From Ottelia alismoides (Eukaryota > Streptophyta > Magnoliopsida > Alismatales > Hydrocharitaceae), in assembly GCA_037367405.1 (NCBI GenBank), contig JAZKJV010001876.1, positions 2,108,001-2,172,000 on the forward strand: a DNA stretch of 64,000 nt. Direction: 5' to 3'. A program made the translations under genes and the position numbers. Under the pieces are notes generated by a model, which was not told the DNA's origin, ran no database searches, and worked only from the letters and a program-made list of their open reading frames with translations. Shown in pieces: positions 1 through 10,958 of the stretch. Within the stretch, counting starts at the first letter, position 1; each line of letters starts with the position of its first letter.

Positions 1-1400
1 TCTTTAGTTGTCAGACTTTAGAAAATGTAGAGGGCGGGCCAGAAATGGAGGGCATGGGATTGTGTCAATTCTTCTCTCCCTCTCATTGGAACAAGGATTC
101 TCTCTAGTGCCTTTTACGCAACATATATTTTTTTGGTGTTGATCAATGCGTCCGTCAAGAGAAGTTGGAGCCGTCTGCACTTGTTTTCCTGGGAGTACAC
201 CGGGGTGTGTCTCTTTTGAGTACCTATCGTACCTTCGACACCCAGACTTGTAGCATTTACGATGCAGAGCCCTTTTTTGGTGCAAGCCCGGCTCCTGGTC
301 CTAATAACGGTGGTCCAAGTGGACACTTTGAAAAGTTTGGGAGCGCTCGCCTTTGGTGGAAGCTCTTTGATATTTGACTTTGTATGGAATGAGAGCTTTT
401 CTTTGTCATTACATTGCTTTGTAGTATTTTTGGCTAGCTCCTCTGCTTTTACCAAAAGTTGGCGCACACTGATCAACAATTTTTTTATTTATATCACACC
501 CAGGCACTTAGGTCAATGTCAAGAGATTAGTATAAGAACCAAGTTCTCACACTGGCTAAATTGCTGACACTTAGGTTTCACGAAGCTTTCAAAAATTTTA
601 TCCCATCCTCGAGCATCATTAGATCAAATCCAGACTCGAATCTCTCATCCCAATTCCTTAAGTGAAAAATCGACTCATCTCAATCAAAACCGCAGTCGTG
701 CATGTGATGTGCTGATCATATTCTCTTTGTCTGAGATTAAGCATGGAATATAGCATGCAAAGCTAGAAACCTAGGGGAATGTGGATGATTAAGTCTATGA
801 CCCTGATGACTAAGGTTGGTTAACCGTAAATCTCAAAGACCTCAAAAATCAAGCTTCCTTGAACATTTTAGATCCTGGGTGAAAGTGTAAGAGTAGAGGT
901 TTAATCCAACTCCTTCATTCAAAAACATTTTTTTTGAATTTTGCACATTTTTATGGATTTTAGTTTTAAAGTTAAAACACAGGTTAGACTCAACTTTCCT
1001 TGATAAAAGATTTTCAAAACCATGTCACACAAATGAAAGATTTTCAAAATATTTGCAAAAAGATTTTTCAAAACAAGAAAATCTCATTTTTAGAATCATT
1101 CTCAAAAGATATTTTTATCGAAAATAGTGTAACATAGTATGAAAAAGCCGTGAAATCATTTGAGCTCTCTTAGTCCAAAGAATTTTACTCTAGCCAAAAA
1201 GTTTTAAATTTTTCAAAATTTTAAAATATTAGCTAAAGTAAGTAAATTGTATGTACGGTATACCCCCTATCCTTAAACTTTGCTATGTCCTCATAGCACT
1301 AGATGTTACGAGTCCATAGGTCCATTTAAGTATATATGAATATACGTGCACTAAGAGGGGGCTCCCCCTATACTTAGGTTAGAAATAACCTAAGTATAAA
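1..1400 (-). mobile_element. Element Z, 3' untranslated part of an Athila-type internal region
   Basis: Read on the minus strand, this matches the 3' untranslated segment of element A (about 15100-16300) and of element E (about 53450-55100), in the same order. Shared stretches include the block that reads CTATGAGGACATAG on the minus strand at about 1290 and the block around 130-480. The matching 3' LTR would lie left of the window. No gag or pol reading frame lies in it; the short frames at 4-567 run on both strands and have no family match. Seen directly: the reversed similarity. Inferred: it belongs with the primer site and LTR to its right. Confidence 0.75.
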
Positions 1401-1476
1401 GGCAAGAAAAGATGAGTAGAGAAATCACAGGGACTTGGGTCCCCCCTATACGTAGGCTGAGATTTGCCTAAGTATA
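1361..1476 (-). repeat. Two hairpin plus G-run modules in Z
   Basis: A perfect 13-bp stem, TATACTTAGGTTA with its complement, spans 1369-1398 with a 4-base loop. A second stem with one mismatch covers 1447-1475. Each is followed on the minus strand by a run of five or six G, so each stem ends in CTAAGTATAGGGGG. The same module occurs in E (53418-53450) and F (58587-58624). The G-run resembles the polypurine tracts next to the LTRs, so these may be internal second-strand priming sites; that role is inference. Confidence 0.6.
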
Positions 1477-2575
1477 AAGATGGAAATTGATGTTGGAAGA
1501 GACCCAAGGTGAACGAAGAAGAAGGATGGATACAAGTGAGCGGTTGAATCTTCGGAGATGAAATGGAGTGTCTTCGGTTTTGGGGTGCGTGCCGCATCAA
1601 ACAAGGCTCAATCAAGCAAGCAAACCCTTCGTTTCACCAACTTACACATGAAACCAACCAAGGTTGGTTTATTATCTTGTCTGTTTTATTGGTGATAAAA
1701 CATTTGATTTTTACGCAAAGAAAAGATATGAAGTGAAAATCATTGCGTAAGCGAGGGTATTGCTCTCCCAAAACCGAATTTTACTCCATTCTTGGTTGAC
1801 TTGCAATTAACAGTCCCAATTTTATTTTAGGTTTTCACTGATTATGGTTAGCACAAAATCAAGAAGTCATCGTCTACCGTTCATTCCCTTTTTTCCATTT
1901 AACCTAGGTGATCAAGCTAGGAAAACGAATGTCGAGAAAAACATGTATTCGATAAAAACCGCGACTTAGGCTAAGCGAGAAATCATGCAGTGATTTTGAC
2001 AAAAACATATGAAAACTTGGGCTGTTTTGAAAATCAAATCCAACAAGTATGCAAGTCGAAAAAGCCGCACCTAATCACGCATCTATTAGCGATGATTGAT
2101 TTTCATTAATTTTAGCTAAGTGATGCGAGATTATGTGCGTATATCATTTAGTGTGTCCTCCTACGATCAAGCACATAAAAATATGAAAACTAAAATGAGC
2201 TCGGAGAGCCGCGTGCCTTGTCCTAGGTCGACACTCAAGTGGGGACGATCCCCACACAACCACAATCATTCGATTACAATCGCGAGTCTTCGATCGAAGA
2301 CCGCTGTAAAAGACGAGTTTATTATAAGCAAAAAAAATGCGACACATTTTTTTCTTTTCTTTCTTAACAGCTCCAAGCATGCTCCTACGGCTCCTCACAG
2401 CGGGGAGCGTCCTGCTCCTCGCCTCCTTGATCCATCAAGGACCCTGCCACAAAAGCAATGGTTAGATAAATAAGAAAGAAAAATTTTATATGCAAAATAT
2501 GTGATCTTTTGACCTATAAAAAGGAACACTAAATTAAACATACAAAAATCCAAAAAATATAAGAAATGAGTCGTG
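1401..2575 (-). mobile_element. Element Z, leader next to the primer site, no gag-pol
   Basis: Between the primer site and the 3' untranslated part there is only about 1.2 kb, with no gag, protease, RT or integrase signature on either strand. The sequence resembles the leader of F (62880-63580): both hold a block reading GCAGTCCCAATTTTA or similar and, nearer the primer site, a GGACCCTGCCACAAAAG-like block. This is what a LARD (large retrotransposon derivative, cis signals only) looks like. A deletion specific to this copy is possible, but E has the same layout. Confidence 0.6.
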
Positions 2576-2593
2576 TCCCCGGCAACGGCGCCA
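2576..2593 (-). promoter_or_regulatory. Primer binding site of Z (tRNA-Asp)
   Basis: The minus strand reads TGGCGCCGTTGCCGGGGA, the exact complement of the 3' end of plant tRNA-Asp including CCA. It lies two bases from the LTR end, as expected for minus-strand DNA priming. tRNA-Asp priming is known for Athila-type Ty3/gypsy elements. It fixes the orientation of Z and the inner end of its 5' LTR. Confidence 0.92.
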
Positions 2594-3378
2594 TTTGACG
2601 AACCGCAAAATCGGCCCTTTAAAAGAGTGTTTTTAACACTTGATAAATGTCGTAGCAGTCGGGTCAATTCGGGCTCATCAAAGAGACCATCTCATTGATA
2701 CATGTCAAATAAGAATGCGATGGTCATTAATTTTTATTTTACTTGGCAAGAAACCAAGGTCGAACTCAGGGACACGCGCTTCTCTCGTATTAATCGGATT
2801 TCTATTTATTTAACTAAGTGTTGAATAAGAGACAATACAGGTAAAATTATGCATGAAGTGAGACAACAATGCATTAAAAATAAATATGCATTTTTTATAA
2901 ATTTTTATCATGCTAATAAATGCAGAGAAATGCAGTGCAAATATGCCCTGAACAATAAATACTTGAGCCATACAATATGCGAGTCAAACAAAATCAATTA
3001 TGAAGCACCTTTTCATTTATACAACAAATAGGCATGAGAAATGAAGAAATCATGACACTTAGTTACTAAAATAATACACTACTGATCATAGTGTCAAATC
3101 TCAAATTGAAGCATGCCATAATAAAGATGATGAGAAGAGCATCAAAATGAAACTGAAATCAACTCGATTGGAGCTACGTAGCTCAAGATATGCAACAATG
3201 AAGATAAGGGCATAAGTGAAAAGAAACATGAAAAGATACCTACAAAAAGGTCCCTGGGAGGGACTAAAATGCAATAATAATAAAGTACGGGGCCTTCCCT
3301 GTAAATAATCCATATGCGCGGGGACCTTTTTGTAAATTTGAAGAACTTCGTGGGCGTCTCTGCAAATTTCCCAGAATA

Positions 3379-5306
3379 GCACGTGTGAAGCACGTGCTAT
3401 CCAGGCTTGGTGTCAGGCTCGGCAGAGGTTCGGCAGCTTCGGCTTGGCTCGTGCTATCCGAGCCTCCAGGCTTGGTGGCGATCAGGCTCGGCGTGGTCTC
3501 TAGATGTGCCACGTGTATCAGGACCTGGATGCAATTTGTGGAAGGTGCGAGGGTGCCGATGCAAAAAGCCCAGACCCCACGTGCGGGTGGCACGTGAGCT
3601 CAGGCTCGGGCGGGGGCGAGACTCAACGCTGCTTCGGGTGGCCGTAGCAGGTGGCTCGGGCCACGTGGTGGCTCGAGGTTGACTAGGGCGAGGCTCGGTC
3701 CCACCGAGTCTCCGCACTCCGGGACGGCGACGTGGCTCCTCCAGGACCGTTGGATCTCCGTCGTGGGGCGAGATCCAACGATAGCTGCTTCTCCTTCCTC
3801 CTCGATGGCTGGCGGCACGATTGGACCTCCGGCGAAAGGCCTGGTGCTCCGTCGTGCCTCGCCGTGCTCGGTGAAGCTCGTGGAAGATCGCTGAAGGTCT
3901 GGTGATGAAGGTCTGAGGTTGGAGAATACGCTGGAGCACCTGAGAAGCCTGATCGATACTTGGTCGCCGGAGGCGGAGCTCTAGAACTCAGCTTCGCCCG
4001 AAGTCCGGCCAATGACGTTGATAGACCTGCACGAAGTGGTTAGCGGTGTGTGCGTGCGATGTGAGGTGAATGGCGGACTGAGAGGGGCGGAGAAATGGAG
4101 TCCTTACTGTGTTCTCCTCCGCCTCCGGCGGAGGAGAATGCCTGGGATGAGGGAGGTTGTGGTTGAGAAGGAGGGTGATCGGAGATGTGCGCGGGGAAGG
4201 TGGATCGATGGTGGAGCTTAGGCGGTGGTCGTCGGAAGGCGAGGGCTACTCAAACGGCCTAGAAAATTAAATAAAATTAAAGAAAAATTGTAGATGAAGA
4301 AAAAGGAGAGCTTACCTGGTCGGAGCGGAAGGGATGTCCTGGGCTGAGCATAATGGTAATGCTCGGGTCGTCGCACATCGAGGTCGGCTACTCCTCGGAG
4401 CTCGAGCGGGGCTGGCGCCTCCGCAGCACCGCCGTGATCGGCGGTGGGTCTCATCGGGAAAGAAGTCATCATTGCTCGATCCGAGCTCCTCCCCCTGTCA
4501 CCAGGAGGAGCTGGAGGGCTGGGCCTCTGCCCCTTGGTCGATGGACCAAGTGATCGGAGGAGGGGGACGGTGTATTTAAAGGGCGAAGTCGGCGGTGCTC
4601 ATGAGTGGTATCGTGGGTTTAGAGGGAGTTGTGGGTCGTCTGGAAGGGGGTTGTGGGTAGTGGAGATATGCGCGGAGGAGGTGGATGACTGGGCAAGACC
4701 TAGAGGCGGTTGGCGAAAGGAGAGGAGGTCAGATGAGGCAGCTAAATTAGAAAGGTGGAGGAGGTCTGTGAGGCGCGGGGCTGAGTCGGAAGATGCGGGA
4801 GGAGGAAGACGAAGCCTCGGCCGTTGGATCTTGCGATCCAACGGCTGAGAGAAGGGCGCGAAGCGACGGTTGAGAGAAGATCGGGGGGCGGAGCGATCGA
4901 AGGGCTGTGCTCACGCCACGTGTCGAGCTACGGGCTCGGCGCTTAAGGATGGCTCAGATGGAAAGCTAAGGCCGATCGAGCGGATGAGAAGCGTCAGAGG
5001 AATGGGCGGCTAAGATCAAAGAATCGAGGGCGTGATCGGAGGGCTGAGGAGCGTCCATGGAAGCAGCGGCCAAGATCGAAGGTTTAAACAGCGGATCGAG
5101 TGGCTCACAACATGCCACGTGGCTTATGGAGGGATGAGCGCGGTCGGATGGTGCGGATTGAAGGCGGGAGATGATCTGATGGCTAAGGATTGAGGCGCAA
5201 GAGGAGAAGGCAGAGCCGTTGGATAATAAAGATCCAACGGCCCAGATCAAGGGCGGATGAGACAAGAGGGGCGGGGCCACGTGGCGCGCCCAGATTGGGC
5301 CACGTG
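3379..5306 (-). promoter_or_regulatory. CACGTG (G-box) cluster in the LTR of Z
   Basis: Ten copies of the palindrome CACGTG lie in this GC-rich block, near 3380, 3390, 3510, 3579, 3590, 3662, 4918, 5117, 5279 and 5301. A TATA-like TTTAAATA (minus strand, near 4570-4577) could be the core promoter; four of the copies then lie upstream of it in the direction of transcription. CACGTG is known as the core of plant G-box and ABRE sites bound by bZIP and bHLH factors. That this LTR responds to such factors is inference. Confidence 0.45.
4820..5242. repeat. CCGTTGGATC inverted-repeat hairpins in the LTR of Z
   Basis: GCCGTTGGATC and its complement form a perfect 11-bp stem with a 4-base loop at 4820-4845. 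The same words recur as a stem at about 5215-5242, and a looser pair lies near 3748-3778 (GACCGTTGGATCT with AGATCCAACG). Between them are short degenerate direct repeats resembling GCGGCTAAGATC. The motif appears at least three times in one LTR. Its function is unknown. Confidence 0.5.
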
Positions 5307-5378
5307 GCCCAATCAGATTATTCATATGGAATTTTTGATTTTTGAAGGCTATAATGGCCGAATTTGAGAAAACTCAAA

Positions 5379-5420
5379 ACATGAAACTTGTAGGTCTTGA
5401 CGAGATCTACAAGTTCATGT
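5379..5420. repeat. Conserved LTR palindrome in Z (CTTGTAG...CTACAAG)
   Basis: An 18-bp inverted repeat with one bulge and one mismatch encloses a 5-base loop; its core is TTGTAGGTCT paired with AGATCTACAA. The same palindrome lies in the LTR of E (55791-55836) with a perfect 10-bp core, and a weaker version lies in A (about 17568-17600). Conservation between LTRs that differ elsewhere suggests a functional RNA or DNA structure, which is inference. Confidence 0.6.
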
Positions 5421-5638
5421 TGGCCAAAACTGGAGATGACATCAAACAAAGACCCAAAATATTTTTGAAGGTATTTTTAAGTCTAAAAATACCACGGATT
5501 TTTATTTTGCCATTTTTTGTGGTTTTTAATTTATTTAGGACTCTGTTAATTACAGAGCATTAACTGGGTTTTATTGACATCTATTTAAGCAAGGGGGGTA
5601 ATAATAGAAAATAAAGATGATGAAATCGAGTTTCATCA

Positions 5639-7164
5639 GGGGTTCACCGCAGTTAGTTACGAGCTCCTTTGGTTTTTCTTAACTCTTCTCCTCCGGGAGT
5701 CGAGCAACGAGAGAGAAAGTCGGGTCCGGCAGGCTTACCTCTTCTCTTTCCTGCCTCTAGTGGCGTAGTAGTCGTACTACCACTGCCTTTCCCTTGGACC
5801 ACTCTTCCACTGGGGTTGGCGAGACAAAGGAATCCCTTCAGGGGTTTCCTCACCGAAGAAACTAATTTACCTTTCCACCAGGTTTGTGACCTAGTGATGG
5901 GGTAGTGATTAATATACATGTGACAGTTCACCGATTGCCCAGTTAAGTTGTAGTTCGATCTGTAGACATTGATGATTTCATTATTACCTTTCCGCTAGGT
6001 TGCGACCTGGTGATGGGGTAGTGGTTATTAGACACAGATGAATCCCTTTAATTACCTTTCCGCCAGACTGTGACCTCGTCATGGGGTAAGAGATGTGTGA
6101 CTTTTCGCTAATTACTTAGTGACGACTTTTCCACTAAGAGACTAGTGACGACATGTGCCGTTAGTAGAGACTAATGAGGGTTGGGTGTTGAGAGAGTTGT
6201 TAAATCATTTCCTCTTATACACCTTCATGATCAAGCTATCACACGTGTCAACCGAGTATCAATGTGAGTCGAGAGAAAAGCTAGAAGAAGTGTGGGGAAC
6301 TTAGTTAGGATGCAAGGTACCATCGCATGCCTACGGAGGCACCCCAACCCTGAGGCATACATCATACCTCAGAGTCATAGTGTGAGGTTCAATGTGGACT
6401 TTGAAGTCCTACCCGGATATCGAGGTCCTAACCGGACCAAGACCACAAACTTACTTCTAGGCTTGAGTTGTTGTTTGGTCAGTTCCATTGAGCGAGGGAG
6501 ACACGGTGTGGTAGTGAGCGAGTTTGTTCTTCTTGTTAGCCTTCCAAAAGCAAGTAAATAACTTAAAAGAATCAATTAACCCACTTTTACTTGCTAGTTC
6601 TTCTTTTGTCCACTACAGTTACCTTACTGTTTTTCTAGTTGTTCTAGTCTTTTTCTTACTACTTTCCTTAGTAAAACTGTGTAGAATTTGTACTTGACAA
6701 TTGTTGACAGATACTTGCTTGTCCCCTTTCTACTTGTGGCAGGCAAGAGTCTGGCGACCGAGTAGCCGACGTAGTTGGGGCTGCAGTCTTCTTTTTGGAG
6801 GTTACACTTTCAGAGCAGGTATATCTTTTGGTGTCCATTTGTACAGTTGTTTGTTGCGCTCTACTCTGTAGCCTTATTTTTGGGATATATATGTATATCG
6901 GGTCTTGTGAAAACCCAACATGTTTATATGAATGAAATGAAAAAGAATGGATACCTTGTTGTTCAGTTCTGATGCATTGTTACTTCCGCTTTTAGTTTTC
7001 TCGTAGTTGCTTGGTTAGCCAAAATAAATCTTGTGAATGTCATCATGTTTTAAAGTGAAAAATTTCCTTAGGTTTTCGTAACAATGAATTAACTTTAAGC
7101 TAATTAAGTAGGCGAATGACGTGTTTGACGGGTAACCTAAGGTCCTCGAGAGGAGGTCGTGACA
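5639..7164 (+). mobile_element. Element T: partial LTR, probably Tekay/Del chromovirus
   Basis: This 1.5-kb stretch has no coding signature and ends GGTCCTCGAGAGGAGGTCGTGACA, of which the last ten bases are the usual 3' end of plant Tekay/Del LTRs. The next base resumes A's LTR with no primer site, so this is a solo LTR or the 3' LTR of a longer element. CTTAT at 7165-7169 would be its target duplication. The left part is cut off by Z at 5638. The element type is recalled from family knowledge; the junctions are seen in the sequence. Confidence 0.5.
5867..6092 (+). repeat. Three degenerate direct repeats in T
   Basis: A core of about 45 bases starting TTACCTTTCC and containing GTGACCTAGTGATGGGGTA or close variants begins near 5867, 5983 and 6051. 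The first two are about 116 bases apart and the third about 68 further on. They are followed by two copies of ACTAGTGACGAC-like words (about 6118-6160). Repeats of this kind in LTRs can be enhancer units; no function can be read here. Confidence 0.6.
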
Positions 7165-7540
7165 CTTATCTTGATAAATATTTCTTGAAATTATTCGATC
7201 TGTGATAGTATTTGAGGATTAATTGATAAATTTATTTGAGGATTGAACTTCATAAATCACAGATCCAGTGCTTCATTACCCGTGTCTATTTCTTCGCATC
7301 TGCATCATCATATTTTCTCTTTATTTTCTGACACAAAAATTATATTAACAATTAGTTAATTATTTAATTTGATTTAAGACCATGCAACTAAGAATAACAG
7401 TTCCCTGTGTTCGACCTTGGTAGACTTGCCATGTAAAAATATTCCACAACATTCAATGGATTGTGGTATTTTGATCGACTGATTTTCGCCTCCTATACTA
7501 CAATTCAACATTATTAAAGAGGCAGATTTCGCGTTCATCA
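7165..7540 (+). mobile_element. Right end of the 5' LTR of element A
   Basis: The 376 bases align end to end, without gaps, with the last 376 bases of A's 3' LTR (19307-19682). I count about 20 differences, roughly 5 percent. It ends TTCATCA two bases before the primer site. The rest of this LTR is missing because T interrupts it; it should lie left of the window. Confidence 0.88.
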
Positions 7541-7542
7541 AA

Positions 7543-7560
7543 TGGCGTCGTTGCCGGGGA
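7543..7560 (+). promoter_or_regulatory. Primer binding site of A (tRNA-Asp)
   Basis: TGGCGTCGTTGCCGGGGA differs at one base from the complement of the tRNA-Asp 3' end. It begins two bases after the LTR end and sets the start of A's internal region. Confidence 0.9.
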
Positions 7561-9010
7561 TCAGCGAATTTTTAGGGTTTTAAATCAATTTTTGTAATTA
7601 ATTTTTGTGAAATTAATTTTTGTGTCATTTTTCTGCATTTTATTCTGCATTTCTCTCTTACTTCAGATACTAACCGTAAATTCTCTCTTTGCAGACTACT
7701 AGGAGTGAAAATTTGGTATTCAATCAAGGATCTGCAAGGATGAAGAATTGAATTTTAATTTTTGTGAGAGAGAGCTTAGTCTAGGTTTAAATTTATGCAT
7801 TATTCTCAGGGTCCCTCTCTATGAACCCTTGTAATAATTCAGACTGAACACTTTTATGGTGTATCAGGTCTATTTCAACCCCTTCTGTGTGGTTGGGACC
7901 CGACTTGAGTGGCGTAGGACCTAGGCACATATACGCTTGCTTGTTTGTCATTGATTCTGCTCGTAATTCTTAGGCCACACTTTCACTAATTAAACACAAT
8001 GTAGATTATTCAACATTAGCCAAAAATTGAAATCAATTCTTCCTACTAATAGAACTATCTACTTAGGACGTTTTACATCTGTGCATATCATTCAGTGTAA
8101 ATTTTAATTCCTTGTACTGCATCCCGCATGAAGAACACGAGGATTCACTGTAAGTCTCTCTTAAGCATGCATCATTGATTTACGTTTGCATTGGCTTTTC
8201 CAATTCTCCTTTCTCAAGTTTTACAACCTAGGATTTAAAGGAATTGAGATTGTTCCTTAGGCGTGAATTTATGTGCTCACATAAACTTTAGTGATAACCT
8301 TAACTTAAAACTGGGACTACTAATCAAGGCGACTGTAGATAAAATTGACATAAAATTTAACCTGTGTTTGGTGGAGAGAAACCCACTCATTGTTTGTAGG
8401 AACTAGAATGCACACTTTGGATAGAGCCAAAAACTGAGAAATTTCACAAAGACTACTGTTTTTAAAAAAAATTACCTACTTTTCAGTGAGGATCTTGGAT
8501 AGCTGTTCTACGGTCTGACTTTCCTTAGCAGAGTGGGTGGTTTAGAGGACACCACGGAAGGCTCCGTCCTCAAGTAACACGGGTAGACGTTTAAACGGTC
8601 TGTACTTACACCTATACTGGCTGAGAGTAGGTGCAACTAGTTATACGAACTCGGGACAATCTTTGTGAAATATTTCGGTACCTAACAGCTCCGCTTAATT
8701 TTCAAGATTGTTTTGTCATTAAATTAAAATTAAAAAGATAAGCAGTCGAACCCTGGCATACCTTCATCTGTGTTGAGTGGGTGAATCTGAAAATTCGACT
8801 TGTGTATGCGTTCTCGTGACGATTCTCTTCTCGACTCCTCTTAGTATTAGGGTCATCATCTTTAGCTCTCCTCCTCCTCCTTCAGGGTCTAGTCAATCCT
8901 AGACTAACCCTTCATTTCACTCCTCCACCAAGGAAACTTTTATCCTTAGCAAATCCTCACTTAATTCTGACACTTAATTCTGAACTCTTTTCTTCTGAAG
9001 GTGAATCACA
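7561..9010 (+). mobile_element. Untranslated leader of element A
   Basis: About 1.45 kb between the primer site and the gag start. It contains no reading frame of note and no family match. A stretch near 7870-7940 resembles the leader of E near 52730-52790. A leader of this length is normal for Athila-type elements and probably contains the packaging signal, though none can be pinpointed. Confidence 0.7.
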
Positions 9011-10958
9011 ATGCCTCCAAAGAAGAACCCCGATGACAATGAAAACGACAATGACCCCATTCGGGCACTCTTGGCTAGGATAACCGCTGCCAAACAACAC
9101 AATGAACTGCTTAGGGTACAGTTGGCAGTAATGCAACAAGGCGGGGTTGCTATGGAAGATACGTACCTCCCGAAAATTGATGAAGACTATAATTGGTTGA
9201 GATTGGTACCCCCTGAGGATGCGTTCGAACACAAACCGCATTTCCTTGCACTATTGCCTAAGTTCGGAGGGAATAATCATGAAGAACCGTGTATCTTCCT
9301 CTGTGATTTCGAGTTAGTCTGTGCTAACCTCTTCCACCCTAGGGTTAGCCAGGACTACATAAGGTTAAGAGCTATCCCCTTCGCCTTGACTGATAAGGCA
9401 GCTTACTGGCTGAAAATTTAGGGGAAGTAGTCGCTACTTGGGCGACATTCAAGACTCTGTTCTTAAAGAAATTATACCCAGTTAGTAGAATCAATCAAAT
9501 GATGATCAAGCTCACGAGCTTTACGCAATACCTGAACGAACCATTCCATGAAACCTGGGAAAGATTCACAGACCTAATCCAGAAATGCCCAGGACATGGG
9601 ATAAGTAAAATGATGATGTTCCAAAGTCTTGTTAGTGGGCTGAACCCTGAGACTCAAGGGTTGGTAAGTGCATCCTGCGGAGGAAGCTACATGGGATGCC
9701 ATGAGGACATCGTCTACAAGGTGTTCAAGAAACTTGTTGAATCCAGTCGTGCACAAACCGCCAGCCGTGCTTACACATTCGGCTTCAAAAAGATGGTGAA
9801 TAATCTGACGACCGATCAGAGTGTTGATATGGGAATAATAACTGATAAGCTAACTATGGTCGAGCAGATTTATAAAAAGGTGGACAAACTCCATAAATTA
9901 TCTGATATGGAGAAATTGGCTAAATTGCCTAAGAAAATAGAGGAATTGGCTAACAGGGTATCTAAGATACCTGCCCTGACTTCACCCCCCCCCCACCCAT
10001 ACACTAAATTCACTACATTCAAGGTCAAGGGGTAGGGCAACAGAGCCATTGGGGTGGAGAGCAGGTCTTGTCCCATCAAGCTAAAGAAACCTCTGCTCAA
10101 ACCGTTTAAGAGGAACCTCCACAAGTCATGGAGATAAACGGAGTCTGGTATAACCTGGAACCAGTCAACCGCTCAAACCAAAACTCTACTCTGAACCCTC
10201 GTCCACCGCAAGCCCGACCCACCTACCAGCCTCAACTGCAGCAGCGACAACAGTATCGCACGGGTTATCAGAACCCGCAACCTCAGTCACAGCAGAACCA
10301 ACGCCAAGGCCAGTAGGGCCTATTCAAATAATATCAGCAACCTCAGGCCAGGCAGGGCCAGGGGTCCTCCTCTTCTTCTATCTCTCCAGAACTCCAGTGA
10401 GTGGTGGACGAGCTTCATGACATGAGAGTCGACATAAATCGACTCTCTCGATGGAGAGATGAGGTGACCGCACCCCAGACCATGATTCCAGATCAAGTCC
10501 AGGCTAACCCAAATAGCCTCAGACATAATCAGGTACTAATCTCTGACTATTCAGTACTTGAACATGATCTCTCATCAAATAATAATGCTTATCATATCAC
10601 TCTTAGGAGTGGAAGGACCGTAACCATGTCTGATCAAGCGAAGGAACCTGGTGACATAGCCATAGTGTCCACCAATTCACACAACCCTAGGGGAATTGAT
10701 GGAGGAAGACAGGAGGAGAAAGAACAAGTCCCACCCACACCACCTGGAGATAATGGAGAGTCAGAGTCTGAGTCTGACAAAGAAACGCTACCAAGACACC
10801 AGCAACATCTGACCACAAATTTCCGTATTTTTAGTCCGGGTCATGTAAACAATTTTTCATTCAATAAAAGTGATGTTTTTTATCACAACAAATCCATCCC
10901 TTCACCCCTGTGCTCCTACGGCAGGAAAGAAGAAAAATGTGAAAAACCAAAAAAATGA
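9011..10958 (+). pseudogene. gag: gag of element A (Athila-type), broken
   Basis: Gag forms the virus-like particle that packages the element RNA. The start ATG follows GTGAATCACA and opens a charged N-terminus (MPPKKNPDDNEND). The retrotransposon gag core follows: HFLALLPKFGG, the segment ending AIPFALTDKAAYWL, then KLYPVSRI, FHETWERF and GLNPETQGLVSASCGGSY. A Gln-rich, Pro-rich stretch (about 10200-10320) comes next. One base is missing near 9415, so the first 136 codons and the next segment (9499-10035) are in different frames; a second shift lies between 10035 and 10128 and a third near 10958, and there are in-frame stops. The order and spacing match gag of F on the other strand. Confidence 0.85.

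Larger units (their letters stand above)
2596..5638 (-). mobile_element. 5' LTR of element Z (Athila-type Ty3/gypsy), 3043 bp
   Basis: On the minus strand the LTR starts TGATGAAACTC at 5638 and ends TTCGTCA at 2596, two bases before the primer site. The ends TGATGAA and TTCGTCA are near-complementary, as in A (TGATGAA and TTCATCA). Its length is close to A's 3027 bp. A GC-rich central block (about 3370-5310) interrupts AT-rich ends. Overlapping reading frames in that block (3407-5325, both strands) reflect its base composition and match no family. The possible target duplication on the outer side is GGGGT (5639-5643); its partner is outside the window. Confidence 0.85.

Noticed and set aside
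3407..5325. Several overlapping Arg/Gly/Pro-rich open frames on both strands
   Set aside because: They lie in the GC-rich block of an LTR where stops are rare by composition. Frames on opposite strands overlap, and none has a family motif.
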